Part shown: positions 1 to 5,990 of the stretch, piece after piece | How positions within the stretch are numbered: position 1 is the stretch's first letter | Layout of the letters: each line of letters opens with the position of its first letter | NCBI GenBank assembly: GCA_937975715.1 | Contig: CALJUA010000124.1 | Span: 1-6,044, forward strand | Origin: an uncultured Candidatus Planktophila sp. | GTDB lineage: Bacteria; Actinomycetota; Actinomycetes; Nanopelagicales; Nanopelagicaceae | DNA length: 6,044 nucleotides | Direction of reading: 5' to 3' | The notes under the pieces: generated by a model | The model's database searches: none | The model's input: only the letters and a program-made list of their open reading frames with translations | What the model was told of the DNA's origin: nothing | Translations under genes and position numbers: made by a program

Positions 1-20
1 GAGTAGCCTCTTTGTTGTGA

Positions 21-743
21 CTAACTCTCTTCGGATCCGGTAAAGGTTCGAATCAACGAGATTGCTCCGACATAGAGCGGAAATGCAATCATGATGACAT
101 TTGAGACCGCTGAAGTTTGAATGCCACTTTCATTGCTGTAGTTCCAGGACAAGATAAATAAGTTAAGAATGTAGATCATCGCAAATGGCAGAGTAAATGC
201 ACGCCACTTGAAGACTCGAACCAAATGTGGGAATTTGATATTTGTCAGCTGCGAAATTGCGAGCAAGACGGTAGTGATTGCAACAACGCGTGGGCTGAGA
301 TCGAAAATCAAAAATGACGGCACAGCCAAGTTCCATACAGCCGGGAATCCGTTGAACCAATGATCGTCAGTCTCGATATCGGTGCGAGCAAACCACAGCG
401 CAGAGAGCAGAAGAACCATCGCTGCGATCAAAGTTTGAAATTCTGAAGGCAACATATTAAGGCGCACCATCAAAGCAACAGGCACAACAACGCAGGTCAC
501 ATAATCAACAATGAGATCGAGTACGTACCCATCTACCTTAGGAGCGTTAAAAACGACATCAATCTTTCGTGCGATCGGTCCATCGAGGCCGTCGAGAACC
601 TGACAGACCAAGAGCCACAAGAGAGCGCCGCGGACGTTGTTATCGATTACTGCCTGGAGAGCCAATAGCCCTGCTGCAGCGCCGCTAGCGGTCATCACAT
701 GAAGTGCATATCCCGAGATGGCTGGATTGAGTTGAGGTCTCAT
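21..743 (-). CDS. pcs: Phosphatidylcholine synthase (CDP-diacylglycerol:choline O-phosphatidyltransferase)
   Basis: Predicted integral membrane enzyme of 240 aa, joining choline to CDP-diacylglycerol to give phosphatidylcholine and CMP. Seen: the CDP-alcohol phosphotransferase signature is complete, with D51, D54-G55, A58-R59, G72, D76 and D80, so all four metal-binding/catalytic Asp are present. Arg59 to Gly72 is separated by 12 residues; this spacing is typical of bacterial Pcs, whereas PgsA/PssA-type enzymes have 8. HVMTASG near residues 15-21 and GFPAVWN at 132-138 also look like Pcs. Several hydrophobic helices are visible (about 20-50, 81-95, 103-118, 138-148, 152-165, 185-200, 212-232). 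Length matches the family (about 240 aa). The ATG is fixed by an in-frame TGA two codons upstream; no convincing Shine-Dalgarno is seen. It lies 38 bp downstream of the surface-protein gene on the same strand, with no terminator between, so cotranscription is likely. Choline would have to be imported; no transporter is visible here. Alternative: another CDP-alcohol phosphatidyltransferase with relaxed specificity. Confidence 0.86.
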   Translation of the reverse strand: MRPQLNPAISGYALHVMTASGAAAGLLALQAVIDNNVRGALLWLLVCQVLDGLDGPIARKIDVVFNAPKVDGYVLDLIVDYVTCVVVPVALMVRLNMLPSEFQTLIAAMVLLLSALWFARTDIETDDHWFNGFPAVWNLAVPSFLIFDLSPRVVAITTVLLAISQLTNIKFPHLVRVFKWRAFTLPFAMIYILNLFILSWNYSNESGIQTSAVSNVIMIAFPLYVGAISLIRTFTGSEES

Positions 744-781
744 AGGTCAGGAGAATAGCGACAATTAACCAAGATTCATCG

Positions 782-3445
782 CTACTCTTTTGGATTACTC
801 CAGAAAATAACTGTCGACGCTCGACGTGACTCTGCAATATTCACCTTTTCATGCCCAGGCGCTTCGACTACATACTTGGCAGTCAAGCCTAAAGATTGAA
901 GATAGAGCACTACTGATTTAGCACGCCAAAATGAAAGTCCTTCGACATTCGGGCTCTTGGCAGTTGGCTGAACCCATCCCGTGACCTCTACCCGAATGTC
1001 TGAATTAGGAGACAATTTCTTCCGGAGTTCACGAAGTTGATCTTTGATAATCGATTTGTTCTTCGAATCAAGTGTCGCCGAGTTCATGTTATAGAAAATA
1101 TCAAATGCCATTTTTGCGGATTTTGATTTCACTGAGCTTGAATTTTCTGAAGATGAAGATTTAGACGGCACTGCCGCTGGAGATTTTGTATTTGTTGGCT
1201 GTGGTGAAGCCGAGGGGCTTACTGACGGGGAGGCAGTGGGAGTTGGCTTCGTAGAAGGGCTTGATGATGGAACGGGTGTTGGTGCCGCCGAGCCACTACA
1301 TCTCAACTCTCTTAAAAGTGGATATGCGCCGTTATAGATTTGAAAACTCAATTCGCCTCTGACGGTCGCAGGCAGAGTGATAACGATCTTGGTCGCACTC
1401 TGAATCCAGTCACCTCGATTGAGAAGTTGGCCATTGAGAGAGATATTGGTGATCGGAATATCAAACTCACCCGAGATTTGATAAGTGCTGCCGGCATTAC
1501 AGGCATCAGGTGCGTTGGTAATCCTTGAACTCTGGCTTGGTGCTGGTGGGCTCGCTGGCTCAGGCGCACTGCTCGCTGTTGGTGTTGGTGTTGGTGTTGG
1601 CGTTGGCGTTGGCGTTGGCGATAATGTGAAAGTCGCGGTACAGGTTGCATCAGCACCTGGTATCACACTAGCCGTCGCAGAAGTTGCAGTTGTCACCGTC
1701 TGAGAAGGTGAACATGACCAACTAGAGAAGGTGTACCCCGAAGCTGGAGTCGCAACCAAATTCCAGGTTCCATCATTGTTTGCATCTGACGCCGTGACAG
1801 TTCCTCCTGCTGGAATATTCTTAGCTGCAGTCACAGTCATTGGTGTCCAGAGGGCATAAAGCGTGATGTTGTTATCAAAGGCATATTGTGCGCTGCTAGC
1901 CAGCGTCCGACCAGTTCCATCAGCCTTTGTATTCCATCCTCCGAAAGTAAAGCCCGCACGTGAGTATGTGCTTGCGGTGATATTTGCAGGAACTGTAGAA
2001 CCCTGGTCAGCGATAGCTGTGCTCGAGGATCCATTTCGGTCATACGTGACGTAATAGGTACTGCCTACGAATTGATCCTTGATCAAATATGCGGCTGGGG
2101 TTCGTGCGGCAGTTGAAGTCACAAGGTTGTCGAACTCAAATTGCCCACCTCCGAGACTTACCTTGTCAAAGGTAACTCCACCACTTCCAAATGCGTGGAT
2201 ATATGCATATGCATATGGAGTCGTATAAGAATAAGTGTTTCCTTGTGGGTCATTTGTATAAGAACCAGGTAAGGATGGCGGCGTCAAAGTGCTATAGATA
2301 ATCGGATTTCCGTAGTAATAGCCGATTCGCGTCGTACTGTTGTCTGGTGCAGTAAGAGTTCCATGTGGGTATGTTGGAACAGAAGTCTTCTCCAACCTTG
2401 CTACTAGCGAAGATGTGGTCATTGTTGCGAGCAATTTGGTGCCACTATAAAACCTTATGGTGTCACTCGGTGAGCTAGCTGACCACCACATACCGAAATA
2501 AGCCTGTGGTGCTGGAAAATTAATCGTGAAAGGGCTATTTGCATTTGCATTCATGAATGTAGAGCCCGACCCACCTATTGTAGGCGTGGCATCGACACTA
2601 TTTGATGCCCCTCCGTATATGCCTGTTGAATAGACCGAACATCCTGCAGCATTGGTGATGGTGCCAATTGTGAATGTATCCGGACAACGCATTGCTGCCC
2701 CGCCCGAAGCAGTTGTGAATAAGTTCGCAGTTTCTAGCGCTGTAGATGTATCACTTGCGCTGTAGATATATGAGTTCTGTACAAAAGGCTTATCCAGGTA
2801 AAGTCCAAATCCGTATGGGTTATCCCACTTTGCATACAACGTAATATTCCCGGTGATATTTAAACTGCCCGTTCCGGGACGATAGACGTTTCCATTATTT
2901 GCGCCATCACTCGGATCATCGCTCCAGCCAAGGAATTGGAAATCTGTTCGCTTAACGAGGCCAGTGTTGAATGCGACTGTGTATGAGGAATTAACTGTGA
3001 CGGTTTCGGAAACCGGAATAGATCCACTCGTTGCACCATTTAAATTGTAAGTAATTGTGTAGAGAGTAATTGAAACCGTATAAGTATTAGAAGATCCATC
3101 CGGCGCCCAGGCCACTACTTGAATGCTATTTATGCCATTTACAAGAGTGACCGGTGTTGAGGAGTCCGAATTAGTGAGGACTCCGTTTACAGTTGCAGTT
3201 TCTCCAGCACCGATAAAAGTTGGTGTCACTTGAACTTGATTTGTGTAGCTATTCAGTGATGCGGAATAGCTATAGGTTGTTGCACTAAAGGTCTGATTCA
3301 ATGTTGCCGACGAAATGCGAAGATCTGTGAGCGTGTTATCCACCGCTGCATTTGCAGGAGTGCTCGTCAAAGTGATGCCAGCCACCAAAAGTGTCGGCAA
3401 AGTAAGTACAAGGACAAGAAACTTTCTAAAGACAAATCGGTTCAC
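782..3445 (-). CDS. Secreted multidomain surface protein: cadherin-like and InlB B-repeat domains with C-terminal OmpA-like domain
   Basis: Predicted exported protein, 887 aa from the GTG chosen here. Residues 1-33 are a Sec signal peptide (basic N-end, long hydrophobic core, cleavage near ANA-AVDN). Then: cadherin-like beta-sandwich, about 38-128; InlB/Listeria-Bacteroides B-repeat, about 129-207 (ITYNLNGA..., FLGW, ITLYAKW); unclassified beta-rich region, 211-462; second B-repeat, 464-534 (VTYDRNG, FGGWNT, ITLYALW); divergent B-repeat-like unit, 536-608; Thr-Pro linker, about 610-624; small beta domain, 642-717, with C649 and C716 possibly disulfide-bonded; Ser/Pro/Lys linker, 718-777; OmpA-like domain, about 779-882. 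The last should bind peptidoglycan: the LSFWRA Arg (R841) is kept, but the usual Asp of the G-x-T-D motif is Q826. No sortase motif is seen, so wall attachment probably relies on the OmpA domain. Role (adhesion, carbohydrate or surface contact) is inferred. An in-frame TTG at 3515-3517 would add 24 residues, but the signal peptide and GGAG favour GTG. Confidence 0.88.
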   Translation of the reverse strand: MNRFVFRKFLVLVLTLPTLLVAGITLTSTPANAAVDNTLTDLRISSATLNQTFSATTYSYSASLNSYTNQVQVTPTFIGAGETATVNGVLTNSDSSTPVTLVNGINSIQVVAWAPDGSSNTYTVSITLYTITYNLNGATSGSIPVSETVTVNSSYTVAFNTGLVKRTDFQFLGWSDDPSDGANNGNVYRPGTGSLNITGNITLYAKWDNPYGFGLYLDKPFVQNSYIYSASDTSTALETANLFTTASGGAAMRCPDTFTIGTITNAAGCSVYSTGIYGGASNSVDATPTIGGSGSTFMNANANSPFTINFPAPQAYFGMWWSASSPSDTIRFYSGTKLLATMTTSSLVARLEKTSVPTYPHGTLTAPDNSTTRIGYYYGNPIIYSTLTPPSLPGSYTNDPQGNTYSYTTPYAYAYIHAFGSGGVTFDKVSLGGGQFEFDNLVTSTAARTPAAYLIKDQFVGSTYYVTYDRNGSSSTAIADQGSTVPANITASTYSRAGFTFGGWNTKADGTGRTLASSAQYAFDNNITLYALWTPMTVTAAKNIPAGGTVTASDANNDGTWNLVATPASGYTFSSWSCSPSQTVTTATSATASVIPGADATCTATFTLSPTPTPTPTPTPTPTASSAPEPASPPAPSQSSRITNAPDACNAGSTYQISGEFDIPITNISLNGQLLNRGDWIQSATKIVITLPATVRGELSFQIYNGAYPLLRELRCSGSAAPTPVPSSSPSTKPTPTASPSVSPSASPQPTNTKSPAAVPSKSSSSENSSSVKSKSAKMAFDIFYNMNSATLDSKNKSIIKDQLRELRKKLSPNSDIRVEVTGWVQPTAKSPNVEGLSFWRAKSVVLYLQSLGLTAKYVVEAPGHEKVNIAESRRASTVIFWSNPKE
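1578..1619. repeat. Hexanucleotide tandem repeat encoding the Thr-Pro linker
   Basis: Seven head-to-tail copies of a 6-bp unit: three GTTGGT then four GTTGGC on the plus strand. Read on the coding (minus) strand they encode alternating Thr and Pro between the divergent B-repeat and the Cys-paired domain. The unit is a multiple of three, so gain or loss of copies changes linker length without breaking the frame. Confidence 0.9.
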
Positions 3446-3451
3446 GTCTGG

Positions 3452-3455
3452 CTCC
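3452..3455 (-). promoter_or_regulatory. Candidate Shine-Dalgarno GGAG for the surface-protein gene
   Basis: GGAG on the minus strand lies 6 nt before the GTG at 3443-3445, good spacing for ribosome binding. It supports this GTG, which is followed immediately by a typical signal peptide, over the upstream in-frame TTG. If the nearby TATATT promoter is the active one, the transcript would begin at or just after this motif, and the site would be useful only for longer transcripts. Confidence 0.5.
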
Positions 3456-3457
3456 GT

Positions 3458-3485
3458 AATATACGAGGGGATTGGCGCTTGCCAA
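3458..3485 (-). promoter_or_regulatory. Candidate promoter for the surface-protein/pcs unit
   Basis: Read on the minus strand, TTGGCA (3485 to 3480, five of six matches to TTGACA) is separated by 16 bp from TATATT (3463 to 3458, five of six matches to TATAAT). Transcription would start near 3453-3450, leaving only about 5-8 nt before the GTG start codon. The -35 box lies inside the inverted repeat at 3472-3485, so a repressor or activator bound there could control it. This is a consensus match by eye, not a measured start. Confidence 0.45.
3472..3485. repeat. Inverted repeat TTGGC-GCTT-GCCAA, possible operator
   Basis: A perfect 5-bp inverted repeat with a 4-bp centre overlaps the candidate -35 box of the minus-strand promoter. 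Its position suggests an operator, but no specific regulator family can be assigned from sequence alone. Arms this short can occur by chance. Confidence 0.4.
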
Positions 3486-3534
3486 ATATGGAGGAATCTT
3501 CTCCGACCGGCATCCAAGACCCGGCTCGCTTCTT

Positions 3535-3544
3535 CGGATATCCG
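3535..3544. repeat. 10-bp palindrome CGGATATCCG in the divergent intergenic region
   Basis: A perfect 10-bp palindrome lies between the two divergent candidate promoters, about 50 bp upstream of the minus-strand -35 box and about 32 bp upstream of the plus-strand -10 box. Such a site could bind a dimeric regulator such as the adjacent NarL-type protein. No second copy was noticed in the window. Confidence 0.3.
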
Positions 3545-3552
3545 TAGTTACA

Positions 3553-3568
3553 GGCGTCGAACACCGCC
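3553..3568. repeat. Inverted repeat GGCG-N8-CGCC at the -35 region of the regulator promoter
   Basis: Four-base perfect arms flank an 8-bp centre (TCGAACAC). The left arm sits where a -35 element would be expected for the TAGAAT box at 3576-3581, and no recognisable -35 hexamer is present. This fits an activator-dependent or autoregulated promoter, but the arms are short and GC-rich. Confidence 0.28.
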
Positions 3569-3575
3569 GCGCACT

Positions 3576-3590
3576 TAGAATCGTTAAGTG
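3576..3590 (+). promoter_or_regulatory. Candidate -10 box for a leaderless response-regulator transcript
   Basis: TAGAAT at 3576-3581 matches TATAAT at five of six positions. Counting the usual 6-7 bases downstream puts transcription start on or next to the G at 3588, the first base of the GTG start codon. No Shine-Dalgarno precedes that codon. Leaderless mRNAs are common in Actinobacteria, so this is a credible arrangement, although no good -35 is visible. Confidence 0.45.
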
Positions 3591-4232
3591 ATTTCATCCA
3601 GAAGGCTTCTGCTCGTCGAAGATGAGCCAATGGTGGCTGCGCTACTGAAGGAGTCACTTGAGTCTGCTGGTTTTGAAGTCCTCAATGCTTACTCAGCGCT
3701 CGAAGCTAGTTCCCGAGCTAAACAATTTGACCCTGATGTTGCAATCCTTGATATCAATCTCGGCGCCGGCCCGAGTGGAGTCGACCTCGCGTTCTTACTT
3801 CACAAAGGGTATCCAGGAATTGCGCTGGCTCTCTTAACAAAGCATCCAGATCTGAGGACTGCAGGTTTCACCAAAGAAGACGTTCCGCCAGGGTGTGGCT
3901 TCATCAGAAAAGATATGGTTACGAACAGTCAGCACATTGTTGAAGCTATTGAAGCAGTTATAGCCAATAAGGCGAACTTCCGTGAAGATATTGATCCAGA
4001 GAGACCGCTCAGCACTCTGACCTCTGCGCAAATCGAAGCACTCCGCTTGGTCGCACAGGGATATACAAATGCCGAAATTGCCAAACGTAGAAATACTTCT
4101 GTTAGAGCTGTTGAACAATTACTGGGTGCGGTATTCGTAACACTTAATATAGATGTCGATGGACCAATCAATCCCCGCGTTGAAGCTGTCCGCAAATTTA
4201 TAAGCGCTGCCGGTACTCCCGAACGGCAATAG
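3588..4232 (+). CDS. Two-component response regulator, receiver plus LuxR/NarL-type helix-turn-helix
   Basis: Cytoplasmic DNA-binding regulator of 214 aa, the usual NarL/FixJ-class size. The receiver domain (about 6-125) has acidic pocket residues E11-D12, phospho-acceptor D55 at the end of the third strand (DVAILD), switch residue T84 and conserved K108 (FIRKD), so it should accept phosphate from a kinase. The C-terminal LuxR-type helix-turn-helix spans about 141-190: LTSAQIEALRLVAQGYTNAE begins the scaffold helices, and VRAVEQLLGAVFVTLNI is the recognition-helix region. The GTG start is chosen because the first receiver strand (RRLLLVEDE) begins immediately after it and no nearby ATG keeps that strand. 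There is no Shine-Dalgarno, consistent with a leaderless transcript. The stop is 2 bp before the kinase ATG, so the pair forms an operon and very likely a cognate system. Divergent orientation to the surface-protein gene makes that gene, or self-regulation, the first candidate target (inference). Confidence 0.92.
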   Translation: MISSRRLLLVEDEPMVAALLKESLESAGFEVLNAYSALEASSRAKQFDPDVAILDINLGAGPSGVDLAFLLHKGYPGIALALLTKHPDLRTAGFTKEDVPPGCGFIRKDMVTNSQHIVEAIEAVIANKANFREDIDPERPLSTLTSAQIEALRLVAQGYTNAEIAKRRNTSVRAVEQLLGAVFVTLNIDVDGPINPRVEAVRKFISAAGTPERQ

Positions 4233-4234
4233 CT

Positions 4235-5956
4235 ATGAACAAGGAAAAATTTATCGAGGATGTGCTCGCGCCTGCCATTGACCGCTCAGTTTTATCGTGG
4301 CCAGTTGTAACTTCTGCCGCCTTCACAAGCATCGTGATCCAACTATTTGGAAGCCCGGACTTAGCCAACACTCATCTTGCATTTCGCGCACTTTCAGCTG
4401 CAGCGGCAATCATTCCTATGTTCTTCGTTATCGCTATATTTCAATTGGTTCCCGTTAGAAATATCCAGGTAAAAATCATTCTCAGACTTTCTGGATATTT
4501 TATTGGTGGTGCGCTGAGAGGTTGGGCAGTAATTACTTTTCTTGAGGGATTACAGCTCCTGCAAAAGGGAAATATCTGGTTCAGGGTTCCAACTAGCGCC
4601 GTAATCATGTCGGCCGAAGTTGCTATCGCCACATTTGCTTCAGCAAATCTAAGAAAACACCGTCAGACCACCCGTCGGTTACGCTCTGAAACCGAGAAGT
4701 TACAAGGAATTCTCGGCCAATTAGATCGAGAAAATAACTCAAGTAATCTCCGTAAAATCCAACAAATTTCAACCGATATCGCTCAACAATTACGGAAAAT
4801 CCAATTGAGAACTGGGCAAAATCATGTTCTTGAGATTCAAAGAATTCTTCAAGATTACGTCAGGCCACTCAGCAAGATTCATGTTCCAGATTCGCTTCAA
4901 ACGCAGCTCAATGAGAATCAAGATACTTGGCGAGCAAGAGTACAGACGTGGAAAGAATTTGATCTACTAAGTAACTTGCCATCAATTTGGTGGAACATTA
5001 TTGGCGCGATGATGCCATTTCCTACTGCAGCGCATTTTTATGGACTTGAAATAGCTGTGATGCACTCACTCTTTATCTTTGTGATCATCACGCCAGGAAC
5101 CTATTTGCACCAAAAGATACTTCGCAGTAGTCGCTTAGCTCAGACTTTCCCAGCACGAGAAATCTGCATCACATTGGGGTATTTCTTGATTGCGACTGCT
5201 GCGTCCTTAGGTTCATATTTTGCTCTCACAGGAACTCAGAATCCTAGTTACTATTCCATTACAACCTTTCTGATATATCCACTCTATTCGTGGGCCGTGA
5301 CAATTGGCGTAGCGTTGAGGGCACAGGTGGTTGAACAAGAGATAGGGATGAGAGCTCTAAGAGATCAACTTGCATGGGCTCTGGCCAGAGTAAATCTCCT
5401 CGATTGGTTTAACCAAGGTTTAATCTCAAGACTTTTACATGGTCCAATCCAGAATTCCTTACATGCAGCATCCATCCGAATTGAAGGTAGCAACTCACAA
5501 GAAGATGTCCAGAGCGTTATCGATGAGCTAAGGGTTCGGATGAATGAGATTGCACCGATGGCAGAGTCGGAATCACTCATGGCTCCCAACATCACTCATT
5601 CGCTCTCGGAATTGGCTCAACTTTGGTCAGGGGTTTCCGAAATCGCTTTCACTATCGATCTAGAAGCAAGATTACAGTTGGAGCAAGATCCTGCATCGGC
5701 CTACATAACGATTGATATCTGCCAAGAGATTTGCTCAAATGCCATCCGACATGGATCTGCGACCAAGCTAGCGATTAACATTTCAAGCACGCAGCGAGCG
5801 GTAATAATTTCGCTTCATGATGATGGCCAGCCCAATCTGCGCGAGGGCGAGTTTGGTCTCGGTGCTCAATTTCTCTCAACGTGCAGCATTGATTGGCAAT
5901 ATAGAAGAGAGTCACCCACAGCGAATTACCTGGAAATCACTATTCCTACAGAATGA
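4235..5956 (+). CDS. Membrane sensor histidine kinase (HisKA_3/NarX-type) with two four-helix membrane blocks
   Basis: Predicted 573-aa membrane kinase, partner of the regulator ending 2 bp upstream (TAGCTATG), implying translational coupling. No strong Shine-Dalgarno precedes the ATG. Membrane helices fall near residues 21-40, 52-73, 80-104 and 116-137, followed by a charged, heptad-like cytoplasmic segment (about 138-245). Four more helices follow near 250-268, 271-290, 309-331 and 339-362. The dimerisation/phosphotransfer region begins about 370; the candidate phospho-acceptor is H402 in RLLHGPIQNSLH, which resembles the actinobacterial HG-x-(V/I)-Q variant rather than the classical HD of HisKA_3. 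The ATPase domain (about 484-573) has an N-box with E498 and N502 (QEICSNAIRHG), a G1 box D529-D530-G531 and GLG at 541-543, so catalysis looks intact. There is no large extracellular domain; the signal is probably sensed in or near the membrane. The two membrane blocks look like an internal duplication. The stimulus is unknown. Confidence 0.9.
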   Translation: MNKEKFIEDVLAPAIDRSVLSWPVVTSAAFTSIVIQLFGSPDLANTHLAFRALSAAAAIIPMFFVIAIFQLVPVRNIQVKIILRLSGYFIGGALRGWAVITFLEGLQLLQKGNIWFRVPTSAVIMSAEVAIATFASANLRKHRQTTRRLRSETEKLQGILGQLDRENNSSNLRKIQQISTDIAQQLRKIQLRTGQNHVLEIQRILQDYVRPLSKIHVPDSLQTQLNENQDTWRARVQTWKEFDLLSNLPSIWWNIIGAMMPFPTAAHFYGLEIAVMHSLFIFVIITPGTYLHQKILRSSRLAQTFPAREICITLGYFLIATAASLGSYFALTGTQNPSYYSITTFLIYPLYSWAVTIGVALRAQVVEQEIGMRALRDQLAWALARVNLLDWFNQGLISRLLHGPIQNSLHAASIRIEGSNSQEDVQSVIDELRVRMNEIAPMAESESLMAPNITHSLSELAQLWSGVSEIAFTIDLEARLQLEQDPASAYITIDICQEICSNAIRHGSATKLAINISSTQRAVIISLHDDGQPNLREGEFGLGAQFLSTCSIDWQYRRESPTANYLEITIPTE

Positions 5957-5985
5957 GAAAAGGCCCTCAAAAGAGGACCATTTCT
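5956..5985. terminator. Shared hairpin terminator between convergent kinase and tRNA genes
   Basis: The core stem GGCCCTC (5962-5968), loop AAAA and GAGGACC (5973-5979) are flanked by AGAAA and TTTCT, which extend the pairing. On the minus strand the RNA pairs completely (one G:U wobble) with a UUUU loop, followed by UUUUCU: a good intrinsic terminator for the tRNA. On the plus strand the same position becomes a C-A mismatch, with UUUCUUACUUU downstream, so termination of the kinase transcript may be weaker. It starts at the last base of the kinase stop codon. Confidence 0.72.
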
Positions 5986-5990
5986 TACTT

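Noticed and set aside
744..781. Separate promoter for pcs (TATTCT just upstream of the ATG)
   Set aside because: No matching -35 element at normal spacing, and the box is weak; cotranscription with the upstream gene is simpler.
1348..1703. Overlapping open frames with Gln/Arg/His repeats or Gly/Val repeats
   Set aside because: They are alternate-frame readings of the Thr-Pro hexamer repeat and its surroundings within the long secreted-protein gene; no initiation signal or family resemblance.
2201..2216. Perfect 16-bp palindrome ATATGCATATGCATAT
   Set aside because: It lies inside the surface-protein coding region and is explained by alternating Tyr/Ala codons (YAYAY); no promoter or operator context.
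3446..3587. Possible riboswitch in the leader of the surface-protein gene
   Set aside because: The region can form short hairpins, but I found no conserved core resembling c-di-GMP, c-di-AMP, cobalamin or SAM riboswitches, and the best promoter lies downstream of most of it.
3442..3657. Small minus-strand open frame crossing the divergent intergenic region
   Set aside because: It overlaps the start of the response-regulator gene and both candidate promoters, has no domain resemblance and no clear ribosome-binding site.
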